Assembly: GCF_009937765.1 (NCBI RefSeq)
Contig: NZ_CP047089.1
Span: forward strand, 1,176,272 to 1,240,271
DNA from: Bacillus pumilus
GTDB taxonomy: Bacteria; Bacillota; Bacilli; Bacillales; Bacillaceae
Direction of reading: 5' to 3'
DNA: 64,000 nt
The notes beneath the pieces were generated by a model. The model was not told the origin of the DNA and ran no database searches. It saw nothing but the letters and a program-made list of their open reading frames with translations. Shown in pieces: positions 18,293-27,474 of the stretch (the first letter of the stretch is position 1; each line of letters begins with the position of its first letter). The translations under genes were made by a program, and so were the position numbers.

Positions 18293-19094
18293 CTTCACCA
18301 AACCATTTCTTAGAAATCTTAGCAAGTGTACCGTCTTTTTTCATTTCTTTTAATGCGCCATTCACTTTGTCAACGACTTCGCCGCTGCCTTTTCTGAATG
18401 CAAAGTAAGTTTCTTGAGGATCTCCTGTTTCAAATGCAACTTTTAGGTTTTTGTTCCCGCTTGTTTTCAAGTAATTCAATACAGCTAGCTTGTCATTGAA
18501 TGTCAAATCAGCACGTCCTTGCTGAATCAATTGAATCGATTGTGCAAGACCCTCAACGCCTTCAATTTTAGCGCCAGCATCTGTTGCTAGTTTATTGTAG
18601 TTACTTGTTAAGGATTGTGCTGCTTTTTTGCCTTTGACATCAGATAGTTTCTTGATGTCGTTGTTATCTGATTTTGTCACAACAATGGCTTGAGACGTTG
18701 TGTATTTATCAGAGAACTCGTATTGATTTTCACGTCCAGTTTTACCAACTTGGTTCGCTACCACGTCAAAACGTTTTGAATTCAGTCCAGCAAACATGCT
18801 GTCCCATTGTGTTTCTTTGAATTCAGGTTTTAAGTCAAGACGTTTTGCTACTTCTGTGATGACTTCTACATCGTAGCCAGTTAATTTATCTGTCTTTTTG
18901 TCATGGAATGTGAAAGGAGCATAAGTACCCTCTGTTCCGATCGTCAGAACACCTTTATCCTGAATGGATTTCCAAAGGTCACCTGATTCCTTAGACCCAG
19001 ATTGTTTATTCGCGTTGTCGCTTGCACCAGATCCACATGCCGTGATCAATGCAACACAAGCGCCTAACATAATGGCAAAGAACATTTTTTTCAT
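18279..19094 (-). CDS. tcyA: Cystine-binding lipoprotein TcyA
   Basis: 271 residues from ATG 19094 (MKKMFFAIMLG). A type II signal peptide with lipobox LITAC is followed by a Ser/Gly/Asn linker and a periplasmic-binding-protein type 3 fold: VLTIGTEGTYAPFTF and GYDVEVITEVAKRLDL are the typical N-lobe motifs. It presents L-cystine to TcyBC at the outer membrane face. First gene of the operon. A GTG at 19106 could extend it by four residues. Confidence 0.9.
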   Translation of the reverse strand: MKKMFFAIMLGACVALITACGSGASDNANKQSGSKESGDLWKSIQDKGVLTIGTEGTYAPFTFHDKKTDKLTGYDVEVITEVAKRLDLKPEFKETQWDSMFAGLNSKRFDVVANQVGKTGRENQYEFSDKYTTSQAIVVTKSDNNDIKKLSDVKGKKAAQSLTSNYNKLATDAGAKIEGVEGLAQSIQLIQQGRADLTFNDKLAVLNYLKTSGNKNLKVAFETGDPQETYFAFRKGSGEVVDKVNGALKEMKKDGTLAKISKKWFGEDVTK

Positions 19095-19111
19095 TTTATT
19101 CCCCACTTTTC

Positions 19112-19285
19112 TTGTTGGTATTTACAACATATGATCTTACAGAGAAGCAACCTAAAAGTAAAGCATTTGAAACTAGCTTGAGCGAATCTCATCAACTTTA
19201 TGCCCTTAAATGGTTGGACGGACAAACGATAGAACTATACCCAAAACAAAAGGTGGTTAAAACCCAACACATTTTCAAACGATAA
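19112..19285 (+). pseudogene. Possible short gene remnant opposite the tcyA leader
   Basis: The plus strand has an open frame of about 57 codons ending at TAA 19283-19285. Its second half reads like real protein (SHQLYALKWLDGQTIELYP) rather than random sequence. There is no ribosome site before the only in-frame start-like codons (TTG 19112, 19115), and it overlaps the tcyA promoter. I do not recognise it. It could be the tail of a lost gene or chance; the rest of 19286-19462 is AT-rich and holds no gene. Confidence 0.25.
19134..19162 (-). promoter_or_regulatory. Candidate SigA promoter of tcyABC
   Basis: On the minus strand TTTACT (19157-19162), 17-nt spacer, TAAGAT (19134-19139), about 40 nt before the tcyA start. 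Confidence 0.5.
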
Positions 19286-19462
19286 TGAAAATTGTTCGAT
19301 TAATGAGAATGTTAGATAGACTATTTAATGGAAAAATATGCTATGATCATCACATCAAAAGATGGTTATGTTGTTGTATATCAGTCGATTCATATGACTT
19401 TTTAAGAAAATAAAGTAAACGATATTCAGTGAACAAACGTAATATAAGGGAAGTGTGGTCAT

Positions 19463-20074
19463 TTGCATATATCGAAACAAAAACCCGTCATGATCTTAAT
19501 ACACGAAATATACGGAATAAATGATCATATGAAGAGTGTCATTTATCATTTTGACAAAGTTGGCTTTGAGGTGTATTGTCCTCATTTATTAGGAAAGGTT
19601 AAAAACTTTCCTTATGTCAGTGAGAATGAGGCATACGACTACTTTATGAATAAAGTTGATTTTGATGAATCGGTAAAGATCGTATTGAATGTGGCAAAAG
19701 AGTTAAAAACGAAAAATGCATTGAGAGATATATTTCTCATAGGTTTTAGTGTGGGGGCAACAATTGCTTGGAGATGCAGCCAATATGATAAGCTGTTTAC
19801 CGGAGTTATTGGGTTTTATGGTTCAAGAATCAGAGATTACGTCCATCTTGCACCTGCTTGCAAAACTCTTTTATTTTTCCCAAAGATCGAAGCATCTTTT
19901 AACCCTCTAGAGATTGCGGAAATTTTGAAGAAAAAGGACAATCTATGCGTGAGAATAGTAGAAGGAAAGCATGGATTCGCCGATCCATATTCTACGGCTT
20001 TTCACGCTGAATCTAAAAATAGCTGCTTTCAGGAAATAGATGATTTTATCAAAATGTGTTTGCTGGAAGAATAA
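19463..20074 (+). CDS. Dienelactone-hydrolase-like alpha/beta hydrolase
   Basis: 203 residues from TTG 19463, with AAGGGAAG about 9 nt upstream. The fold shows an N-terminal PVMILIHEIYGIND strand-loop typical of dienelactone hydrolases, the nucleophile elbow GFSVGA (Ser in place of the Cys of classical enzymes) and a C-terminal GKHGFADPYS with the catalytic His. The substrate is unknown. The gene and its flanks are clearly more AT-rich than their neighbours and I do not recall it in this position in B. subtilis, which suggests later insertion between tcyA and the permease. It has its own terminator. Confidence 0.75.
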   Translation: MHISKQKPVMILIHEIYGINDHMKSVIYHFDKVGFEVYCPHLLGKVKNFPYVSENEAYDYFMNKVDFDESVKIVLNVAKELKTKNALRDIFLIGFSVGATIAWRCSQYDKLFTGVIGFYGSRIRDYVHLAPACKTLLFFPKIEASFNPLEIAEILKKKDNLCVRIVEGKHGFADPYSTAFHAESKNSCFQEIDDFIKMCLLEE

Positions 20075-20131
20075 AGATTTGTGAATGTGTAAACAGTGAA
20101 CGGTGTCTTACAATTGATCATAAGAGAAAAG

Positions 20132-20168
20132 AAACCAGTATGTAAATGGAGTTCCATACTGGTTTTTT
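20132..20168 (+). terminator. Terminator of the hydrolase gene
   Basis: AAACCAGTATG (20132-20142) pairs with CATACTGGTTT (20155-20165), followed by a T run. Confidence 0.8.
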
Positions 20169-20385
20169 GTGCGAATATTTTGGTTATACGGCATCCTATC
20201 AAATGATAAGATTCACCGCATATTTGTGCGAACATTACTAAAATAAAGACTTTAAGACAGTGACCATAGAAGGAAGCATATTTATTATAAAAGATGTATA
20301 ATTAGTAGGTTGTTTTGAAAATGGAATGAATCACATGGAGACATGTTTTGATAACAGAACATCTTAGAAGAAGGAGGGCATCATT
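20169..20385. other. Intergenic region before the permease
   Basis: With the terminator, 311 nt between stop and start hold no gene. A TATAAT hexamer lies around 20296-20301 but I find no convincing -35 partner 17 nt upstream. Nothing else recognised. Confidence 0.5.
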
Positions 20386-21819
20386 GTGGATGTTGGACAA
20401 AATCAGCCTGAGCAATTGAAAAGGGCGATGACCTCCCGTCATTTATTTATGATTTCACTTGGCGGTGTCATTGGGACAGGCTTTTTCTTAGGAACGGGCT
20501 ATACGATTGGACAAGCAGGGCCAGTTGGAGCCGTTCTTTCATATATTGTGGGCGGATTGATTATGTATTTAACCATGCTGTGTCTTGGAGAGCTGTCGGT
20601 TGCACTTCCTGTGTCCGGTTCGTTTCATACGTATGCGACGAAATTTGTCAGCCCTGCAGCGGGTTTTGCGGTTGGCTGGATTTATTGGCTTGGCTGGGCA
20701 GCAACGGTCGCCCTTGAATTTTTATCAGCAGGACAGCTAATGAGGCGCTGGCTTCCGCAAGTGGATGTGTGGATTTGGTGTCTCATCTTTGGATTGTGTC
20801 TTTTCTTATTAAATGCCCGGTCGGCGAAAGCGTTCGGGGAGTCGGAGTTTTTCTTTTCAACCATTAAGATCATTGCGATTTTACTCTTTATCGGTGTAGG
20901 CGGAGCGGCGATGTTTGGTCTTATTGAAACAACGAGCGGTGAACCTGCCCCTTATTTCAGTCATTTTGTGAGTGATGGGCTGTTTCCAAATGGATTGCTT
21001 GCCGTTGTGGTCACGATGATCACCGTGAACTTTTCATTCCAAGGAACAGAGCTGATCGGGATTGCGGCAGGAGAAAGTGAAAACCCTGAGAAGACCGTTC
21101 CGCGCTCGATTCATCAGACTGTTTGGCGTACACTCGTCTTTTTCGTCCTATCTATCTTTGTCTTAGCAGGTATGGTGCCATGGAAGGAAGCGAGTGTGCT
21201 GCAAAGTCCGTTTGTTACTGTTTTTGAGAGAACGGGTATTCCTTTTGCGGCAGATATCATGAACTTTGTCATTATCATCGCTTTATTATCTGTTGCCAAC
21301 TCTGGCTTGTATGCATCGACGAGAATGCTCTATTCCTTATCGAAAGAAGGAATGGCAGGAAAAGCATTTAGACGCGTGAATCAGCGCGGTATTCCGATGA
21401 ATGCCTTACTGCTCACGTTCCTGTTTACAGGGATTTCGCTATTATCCGGTTTCTTTGCAGAAAAAACAGTTTTTGCCTGGATCGTGTCCATTGCCGGCAT
21501 GAGTGCTCAGACTGGCTGGATCACCATTACCTTATCACAAATGCTTTTCCGCAGAAGATATTTGAAAGCAGGCGGAAAGCTGGAAAACTTAAAATTTAAA
21601 ACCCCTCTTTATCCGGTTCTGCCGATTATTGCGATTACGCTCAACACCATCGTGTTGATCAGCCTTGCCTTTGATCATGAGCAGCGCATCGGGCTATATG
21701 TCGGCGTCCCTCTCATGATCATTGGGTATGTCGTCTATCACCGCTATGTAAAAAAGCATCAGGCGAAAAGTGAATCGCTCAAGCTGCAAATTCATGGAGA
21801 TGATGAGATCCGGTTTTAA
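20386..21819 (+). CDS. Amino acid permease, AAT/APC family (RocE/YbgF-like)
   Basis: 477 residues from GTG 20386 (GGAGGG 7 nt upstream). Twelve membrane segments; the first carries the substrate-binding GGVIGTGFFLGTG, followed by LGELSVALPVSGSFHTYATKF and a SFQGTELIGIAAGE segment, all typical of the amino acid transporter family that includes RocE, RocC and AapA. The closest specificity cannot be decided by eye; arginine/ornithine or another cationic or neutral amino acid is possible. Monocistronic, convergent with yclF and sharing its terminator. Confidence 0.85.
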   Translation: MDVGQNQPEQLKRAMTSRHLFMISLGGVIGTGFFLGTGYTIGQAGPVGAVLSYIVGGLIMYLTMLCLGELSVALPVSGSFHTYATKFVSPAAGFAVGWIYWLGWAATVALEFLSAGQLMRRWLPQVDVWIWCLIFGLCLFLLNARSAKAFGESEFFFSTIKIIAILLFIGVGGAAMFGLIETTSGEPAPYFSHFVSDGLFPNGLLAVVVTMITVNFSFQGTELIGIAAGESENPEKTVPRSIHQTVWRTLVFFVLSIFVLAGMVPWKEASVLQSPFVTVFERTGIPFAADIMNFVIIIALLSVANSGLYASTRMLYSLSKEGMAGKAFRRVNQRGIPMNALLLTFLFTGISLLSGFFAEKTVFAWIVSIAGMSAQTGWITITLSQMLFRRRYLKAGGKLENLKFKTPLYPVLPIIAITLNTIVLISLAFDHEQRIGLYVGVPLMIIGYVVYHRYVKKHQAKSESLKLQIHGDDEIRF

Positions 21820-21824
21820 ACTAT

Positions 21825-21861
21825 AAAAAAGAAGCCAACCCAATGGGCAGGCTTCTTTTTT
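21825..21861. terminator. Bidirectional terminator, permease / yclF
   Basis: AAAAAAGAAGCC (21825-21836) pairs with GGCTTCTTTTTT (21850-21861). Confidence 0.88.
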
Positions 21862-21863
21862 AT

Positions 21864-23357
21864 TTAATGAATCCCTTTCATCGCTTTCTTAATCACTGGT
21901 GTTAAGAGTAGCATCACACCGCATAAAACGATGGCGAGTAATCCAATGATACCGAAATAGACGGTTTCTGGGACTTTATCAAACAGTTTGACCACTTGCG
22001 CGTTGATCGCCTGTGCCATCGCATTTGAAAGGAACCAAAGGCTCATCGTTTGCGCTGAGAAAGCAGCAGGTGCAAGCTTTGTTGTCGCTGACAGCCCAAC
22101 AGGTGATAAGCAGAGTTCTCCGATCACGACAAGGAAGAAGCTCAGAACGAGCCATAATGGGCTCACAAGTGTATTCGGACCAGACATGTAGGCAGGAATG
22201 ATCATGATGATGAAGGATAACCCTGCAAACAGAAGGCCAAGTGAGAACTTAATCGGGGTAGACGGCTGTTTCTTTCCAAGTCTAATCCACAACCAAGCAA
22301 ACACAGGAGACAATAGCACAATAAAGATTGGGTTCAATGATTGGAACCACGAAGAGGCAAGTGTCATCCCAAGGAAATTCAAGTTTGTTCGTTGATCTGC
22401 ATATGTGGCTAAAATGTTTGAGCCTTGTTCTTGAATCGCCCAGAACATCACCGCAGCAAGGAACAATGGAATATAAGCGAGAACTCTGGATTGCTCCACT
22501 GGGCTCGTCTTTTTACTGAAATACATGACGATGAAATATACAATCGGAATGAGCACACCAAGGGCACTGACAAACCAAGTGAATAAATTAATTGTGAGTG
22601 CACCTGTTCGAATGCCGATGACAGCAAAAACAGCAAGCGCAATGGCAATTAATGTTCCGAAAATTTTGAAGTTCTTGCGTTCAGTAGCTGATAGTGGATT
22701 TGTCACATAAGTACCGGCAAGACCAAGATTCGGTTTTTTCGTGATCACAAATGTAATCAGACCAACAAGCATCCCAACGGCAGCAAGTGAGAATCCGAGG
22801 TGGAAGTTCACTTTTTGACCGAGTGTTCCGACAATTAACGGGGCAATAAAACCGCCCATGTTGATCCCCATGTAAAAAATACTAAAGCCAGAATCCCTGC
22901 GTGGGTCTGTTTTAGAATACAGGTCGCCCACAATGTTTGAAACGTTTGGCTTCAGAAGACCTGTCCCAATAATAATTAGACCCATACTAATAAAGAGCGC
23001 TGTTGCTCCGCTTGGTAAAGCCAAAATGACATGTCCAAGCATAATGAAAACCCCGCCATAAAAGACCGTACTAGACGAACCGAATACGCGGTCGGCGAGC
23101 CATCCCCCAATAATGCCTGACATATAGACAAGCGCACCGTAGACAGACATGATCGAATTGGCTGTTGTCTGATCAAAACCAAGACCGCCTTTTGTCACCT
23201 CTGTGTACATATAATAAATAAGCAGTGCACGCATGCCATAATAGGAGAAACGCTCCCAAAATTCAGTGAAGAACAGTGTGTAAAGTCCTTTAGGATGTCC
23301 AAAAAACCCTTTTTGAGGAACACTTTTAACAATTTTATCGTGGTCAATTGTAGACAT
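21864..23357 (-). CDS. yclF: Proton-coupled di-/tripeptide transporter, POT/PTR2 family (YclF)
   Basis: 497 residues, about 12-14 membrane segments. The N terminus has the ExxER proton-coupling motif of POT carriers (FFTEFWERFSYYGMRAL), followed by IGGWLADRVFG (loop 2-3 motif) and FSIFYMGINMGGFIAPL, the PTR2 signature. Imports di- and tripeptides with protons at the cytoplasmic membrane. It is next to yclG as in B. subtilis and has its own promoter upstream. Confidence 0.9.
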   Translation of the reverse strand: MSTIDHDKIVKSVPQKGFFGHPKGLYTLFFTEFWERFSYYGMRALLIYYMYTEVTKGGLGFDQTTANSIMSVYGALVYMSGIIGGWLADRVFGSSSTVFYGGVFIMLGHVILALPSGATALFISMGLIIIGTGLLKPNVSNIVGDLYSKTDPRRDSGFSIFYMGINMGGFIAPLIVGTLGQKVNFHLGFSLAAVGMLVGLITFVITKKPNLGLAGTYVTNPLSATERKNFKIFGTLIAIALAVFAVIGIRTGALTINLFTWFVSALGVLIPIVYFIVMYFSKKTSPVEQSRVLAYIPLFLAAVMFWAIQEQGSNILATYADQRTNLNFLGMTLASSWFQSLNPIFIVLLSPVFAWLWIRLGKKQPSTPIKFSLGLLFAGLSFIIMIIPAYMSGPNTLVSPLWLVLSFFLVVIGELCLSPVGLSATTKLAPAAFSAQTMSLWFLSNAMAQAINAQVVKLFDKVPETVYFGIIGLLAIVLCGVMLLLTPVIKKAMKGIH

Positions 23358-23395
23358 GGCATAGATCCTTTCTTAAAAAAAGAGATATGAGAAAA

Positions 23396-23424
23396 ATGAT
23401 ATTCTTGTATAGTTCTTGTGTCAA
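23396..23424 (-). promoter_or_regulatory. SigA promoter of yclF
   Basis: On the minus strand TTGACA (23419-23424), 17 nt, TATCAT (23396-23401), about 40 nt before the yclF start. Confidence 0.75.
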
Positions 23425-23620
23425 TATAAAACTATTCTAAAACAGGAAAATGTTAGTTCAATAGGCGTAAAGTCTCAAAAATATGAAAAATTCTTTCAAG
23501 TGAGAATGGTCTGAAAGTTATATTGAAAGAATTTATTTAAAATTTGAAGAATTGTACAAGCAAACCTTTTACACATGCATAGGATGACAAGAGAACATGT
23601 GTGAAAAGGAGGAGTTTAGG

Positions 23621-25405
23621 TTGGGGGAATTAAATGAATCTGATCTGAAAAAGCCTGTTGTCAATGTACAAGATTTTGGTGTGGTGGCGGATGGGAAAAC
23701 GGACTGTACAGCGAAGCTCAATGAATGCTTAGAATGGACGAAAGCGCAGGGGTATTCTCACGTCTGGCTGCCGAGCGGCACGTATGTCATCGATGCAGTG
23801 TACAGAGGAGATCGATTTTTTCCTTTCCGGGGTGCGGGTATACGTGTGCCAAGTCATATGACGATTGAGATGGCGCCAGATGCCGTCATTAAGGTGATAC
23901 CAAATGATTCGTGGGGGTATGCGGCCTTTTATATAGGAAAGGTTCAGCATGTGACCATCAGGGGCGGGCGAATCGAAGGGGATCGACATGAACATGTATA
24001 CAAGTCGCTTCCCCCTGAACGAAAAACCCATGAGTGGGGCTTTGGGATATGTATTGAAGGGGCATCTGATGTAGAAGTGAATCGTGTACAAATCAAAAAT
24101 TGTACGGGAGACGGCATCATTGTCAGTCCCCATGGTTTATTATCACAGGTTGAAACGTACTCTCCTGCTTCATCTATTCATATTTCTGGTTGCCACGTTA
24201 CAGATTCAAGGCGAAACAATATCTCGATCACAGGCTGTGACGGGGTCATTGTGGAGGACTGTCTGCTTGAGAGAGCAGGAGTAAACGGAGTCGAGCCAAG
24301 AATGGGCATTGATATTGAAGGCTACGGGGAAAATGCAGTGAATATGGAGGAACCGCTGAATATTCAAATCCGAAACAACATTGTAAGAGGTGGCGCCGCA
24401 AGCTCTATTTATAACTTCAATGGCTATGGTGTCATCATCGAAGGCAATCATACAGATAGCAGTATCTCCTATGGATTTGCCACGGAAACCATCATTGCTA
24501 ACAATTTGATCCGTGCGGTAGGAGGAGGCGTCACAAAAGCAGGAATTACGAGTTTAGGTGTCTCTCTTGGTCAAACAGAAAACAATGTGATCATTATTGG
24601 CAATATGATTGAAGGATTTGAAAAAGGGATTGATGTGAGGGGCGATAGTGTTCACATTACAGGGAATAAGATCAGTCTATTTGAAGATGCGGCTTTGTCC
24701 GTTTATATGGCGAACCGTATTCTAATAGAAGGAAATCATATTGAATCGGGGACGAATACAGGACTAAGAAGCGCAGCGCTGCGTATCTATCAGTCAGATA
24801 GCGTCGTCTTTTCAAACAATACGATTTACTCGGTGATTGATGGAGCGATGGTAAGAGGAACGAATATCCTCATCCAGCACAATCAATTCAAAGAATTCAG
24901 CAGAGGGATCTGGGTGCAGGAAGGGGAAGCTGGAATCAACGGCAATCACTTTATTCAAGAAGGGCACCAAGAGCTTGGATCTTCGTATACGATCAGTGTC
25001 ACTGGAAATGCAAAGGCTTTCATTTGGCATAATCGCTTTAAGCACTACCAAAACTACGCCGTATACAGCAACACGACGGGGCCATTAGAAATCAAAGACA
25101 ATTCCTTTGAAGAATCATCTTTATATGTCGTGATGTATATTAAAAACGGTTCACCACAAATCGGAGATAACCGCTTCTATTTAAATCGTTCGTTCGGACA
25201 GCCGACAGCGATCTTTATCGATCAAGCGGCTTCAGCCCGTGTACTGCGGAATAACATCATTAATTTATCTCCTCAAAAAGCAATTGCTGTCCGCACCATA
25301 TCGTCTACTCATTCCGTGATCGCCCATAATATGCTCGAACGTAGCCAATTGGCGACACATACGACCGATCGGATCATTGGAAATATTGAAATCGATACAC
25401 CATAA
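23621..25405 (+). CDS. yclG: Right-handed beta-helix (pectate-lyase-3-like) protein YclG
   Basis: 594 residues from TTG 23621; AAGGAGGAG (23606-23614) is 6 nt upstream, whereas the in-frame ATG 23597 lies before that site. The N-terminal module (VQDFGVVADGKTDCTAKLNE) is the entry motif of pectate-lyase-3/Pgu1-type beta-helix proteins, and the rest is a long series of parallel beta-helix turns (repeated IEGNHI, ITGNKI, IIGNMI, IRNNIV). No signal peptide is visible. Proteins of this kind bind or cleave polysaccharides, but the catalytic residues cannot be assigned. The position beside yclF matches B. subtilis yclG, whose function I do not know. Confidence 0.85.
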   Translation: MGELNESDLKKPVVNVQDFGVVADGKTDCTAKLNECLEWTKAQGYSHVWLPSGTYVIDAVYRGDRFFPFRGAGIRVPSHMTIEMAPDAVIKVIPNDSWGYAAFYIGKVQHVTIRGGRIEGDRHEHVYKSLPPERKTHEWGFGICIEGASDVEVNRVQIKNCTGDGIIVSPHGLLSQVETYSPASSIHISGCHVTDSRRNNISITGCDGVIVEDCLLERAGVNGVEPRMGIDIEGYGENAVNMEEPLNIQIRNNIVRGGAASSIYNFNGYGVIIEGNHTDSSISYGFATETIIANNLIRAVGGGVTKAGITSLGVSLGQTENNVIIIGNMIEGFEKGIDVRGDSVHITGNKISLFEDAALSVYMANRILIEGNHIESGTNTGLRSAALRIYQSDSVVFSNNTIYSVIDGAMVRGTNILIQHNQFKEFSRGIWVQEGEAGINGNHFIQEGHQELGSSYTISVTGNAKAFIWHNRFKHYQNYAVYSNTTGPLEIKDNSFEESSLYVVMYIKNGSPQIGDNRFYLNRSFGQPTAIFIDQAASARVLRNNIINLSPQKAIAVRTISSTHSVIAHNMLERSQLATHTTDRIIGNIEIDTP

Positions 25406-25446
25406 TGAATGAGAGAAATCCCTCATTTTGGAGGTTCAGAAGGCGG

Positions 25447-25475
25447 TTGACAATCCTGTAAAAAGGGCATATAGT
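25447..25475 (+). promoter_or_regulatory. SigA promoter of the yxeKLMNOPQ operon
   Basis: TTGACA (25447-25452), exactly 17 nt, TATAGT (25470-25475). The predicted leader is about 125 nt. An AAAAAGGGCA stretch in the spacer is complementary to TGCCCTTTTTT further down, around 25504-25515, which could also act as a terminator for yclG read-through. Confidence 0.8.
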
Positions 25476-25605
25476 AATAATTATTTTTCATTTTTCGCAA
25501 CATTTGCCCTTTTTTTATTGATAAAACCGATTAATTCAATCAGAAAAATGTATCTTCTGAGGACTTCAGTTTGATATATGAGGATATAGAAAGGATGAAG
25601 AACAA

Positions 25606-26931
25606 GTGTCACAGCCGAAAAGGAAGCTCAAGCTAGGCGTATTCATCGCAGGAACTGGACATCATGTTGCCTCTTGGAGACATCCGAATGCCGTATCAGA
25701 TGCAGCCATGAACCTGGATTATTTTAAACAATTAGCCAAAAAAGCAGAGGAAGGAAAGCTAGATTTACTCTTTTTAGCCGACAGCTTATCCATTAACCAA
25801 ACCTCTCATCCGAATGTACTTACAAGATTTGAACCGCTCACCCTGCTTTCATCCATTGCTGAGTCTACTTCATCCATTGGATTAGCAGCAACAGCATCCA
25901 CTACATACAGTGAGCCTTTCCATATTGCAAGACAGTTTGCCTCCCTTGATCATTTATCAGGCGGAAGAGCGGCATGGAATGTGGTCACATCTTCTATTGA
26001 AGAAACAGCGAAAAACTTTAGCGGAGAAGAGCATTTAGCCCACCATAAACGATACGAGCGAGCAGAAGAGTTCGTCGAGGTCGTCAAAGGTCTGTGGGAT
26101 TCTTGGGAAGAAGACGCCCTTGTCAGAAACAAGGAAACGGGAGAATTCTTCGAATCTAGTAAGCTTCATGAGCTCCAGCATAAAGGGGAGTTCTTCTCAG
26201 TACGAGGTCCACTTAACGTATCACGTACGCCTCAAGGGCAGCCAGTGATCATTCAGGCAGGGTCATCCGAAGATGGTCAAAAGCTTGCAGCGAAAACGGC
26301 TGAACTTATTTTTACAGCACAAAACGATCTCGAAAAAGCGAAGGAATTTTATCAAAGCTTGAAGGAGAAAGTAGAGGATGCGGGTCGTGCTAGAGAAGAC
26401 GTCAGCATCATGCCGGGGATATTCCCGATTATTGCTGATACAGAGGAAGAAGCCAAAGCGAAATATGAAGAATTACAGGAGCTGATTGTTCCTGAGATTG
26501 GGCTGAGCATTTTGCAAAACTACTTAGGTGGGATTGATTTGTCTCAGTATCCTTTAGACGGCCCGCTGCCAGAGATTGATCCAAGCACGTCAAATGCGGT
26601 AAAAAGCCGTTTTGATCTCGTGATGAATATGGCGAGAAAGGATCACCTGACCATTCGCCAGCTCTATCAATCAGTTGCCGGCTCTCGTGGTCATAATATT
26701 TTCATTGGTACACCGCAGCAGCTCGCAGATGTGATGGAAACATGGATCAATGAAGAAGCAGCAGACGGCTTTAACGTCATGCCCCCGCTATTGCCAGAAG
26801 GGCTGGACATGTTCGTAGACCGCGTCGTCCCAATTCTTCAGGAGAGAGGCTTATTTAAAACAGAATATACAGGACAAACCTTACGAGAAAATCTCGGATT
26901 AGCACAGCCAAAAAATCGCTACACGACATAA
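25606..26931 (+). CDS. yxeK: FMN-dependent LLM-class monooxygenase YxeK
   Basis: 441 residues from GTG 25606. A bacterial luciferase-like flavin monooxygenase of the NtaA/SnaA/DszA subgroup: LGVFIAGTGHHVASWRHP at the N terminus, LLFLADSL, GLAATASTTYSEPFHIARQF, LSGGRAAWNVVTS and VIIQAGSSEDGQKLAA are family landmarks. In the S-(2-succino)cysteine (2SC) salvage pathway described for B. subtilis, YxeK cleaves the C-S bond of N-acetyl-2SC, using reduced FMN and oxygen, giving N-acetylcysteine and oxaloacetate. First gene of a seven-gene operon that carries the whole pathway. Confidence 0.9.
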   Translation: MSQPKRKLKLGVFIAGTGHHVASWRHPNAVSDAAMNLDYFKQLAKKAEEGKLDLLFLADSLSINQTSHPNVLTRFEPLTLLSSIAESTSSIGLAATASTTYSEPFHIARQFASLDHLSGGRAAWNVVTSSIEETAKNFSGEEHLAHHKRYERAEEFVEVVKGLWDSWEEDALVRNKETGEFFESSKLHELQHKGEFFSVRGPLNVSRTPQGQPVIIQAGSSEDGQKLAAKTAELIFTAQNDLEKAKEFYQSLKEKVEDAGRAREDVSIMPGIFPIIADTEEEAKAKYEELQELIVPEIGLSILQNYLGGIDLSQYPLDGPLPEIDPSTSNAVKSRFDLVMNMARKDHLTIRQLYQSVAGSRGHNIFIGTPQQLADVMETWINEEAADGFNVMPPLLPEGLDMFVDRVVPILQERGLFKTEYTGQTLRENLGLAQPKNRYTT

Positions 26932-26948
26932 AGGTGAGGTGACCAACG

Positions 26949-27452
26949 TTGGGATACACGTTTCGTCTGGCAACAGAGGCAGATATAGAGGCGCTGCTTG
27001 AACTGACAACAAGAGCTTATGAGCCAATCCGTGAGCTCGGCATCCAGTTCCAAGCAGCACATGCTGATTTCGCTCTCGTTCAGAAAAATGTACAAAAGAA
27101 TCTTTGCTATGTGATGGAAGAAAACGGAGAGCTTCTATCCACCTTGTCGCTCCGTATGCCTTGGGGAGAACAGCCAGGTCCGTTCGGTGTCCCTCACATT
27201 TGGTGGTTTGCCTCAGAACCATCCGCCAAAAAAGGGACAGGCTCTATCTTGCTGGAATGGGTGGAAACCGAAGTGCTAAGAGATACCTTAAAGGTGCCAT
27301 ACGTATCTTTAGGTACAGCTGATAAGCATCCGTGGCTCATAGACATGTATGAGCGCAAAGGCTACGTCAGAGCAGGAGAAAAGGATTTAGGCAAGGGTCA
27401 TATCACGGTTTATTTGAAAAAACAACTAAGGTCAGATATTACACAACCATAA
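26949..27452 (+). CDS. yxeL: GNAT N-acetyltransferase YxeL (2SC N-acetylation)
   Basis: 167 residues from TTG 26949, with a GGTGAGGTGA ribosome site 6 nt upstream. GNAT fold: FRLATEADIEALLELTTRAYEPI at the N terminus, central beta strands (WWFASEPSAKKGTGS includes the acetyl-CoA loop) and the GLGTADKHPWLIDMYERKGY-type C-terminal half (SLGTADKHPWLIDMYERKG). In the 2SC pathway this enzyme acetylates the amino group of 2-succinocysteine before the monooxygenase acts. It follows yxeK by 17 nt. Confidence 0.87.
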   Translation: MGYTFRLATEADIEALLELTTRAYEPIRELGIQFQAAHADFALVQKNVQKNLCYVMEENGELLSTLSLRMPWGEQPGPFGVPHIWWFASEPSAKKGTGSILLEWVETEVLRDTLKVPYVSLGTADKHPWLIDMYERKGYVRAGEKDLGKGHITVYLKKQLRSDITQP

Positions 27453-27474
27453 GAGGAAAGAAGGGTATACGAAC

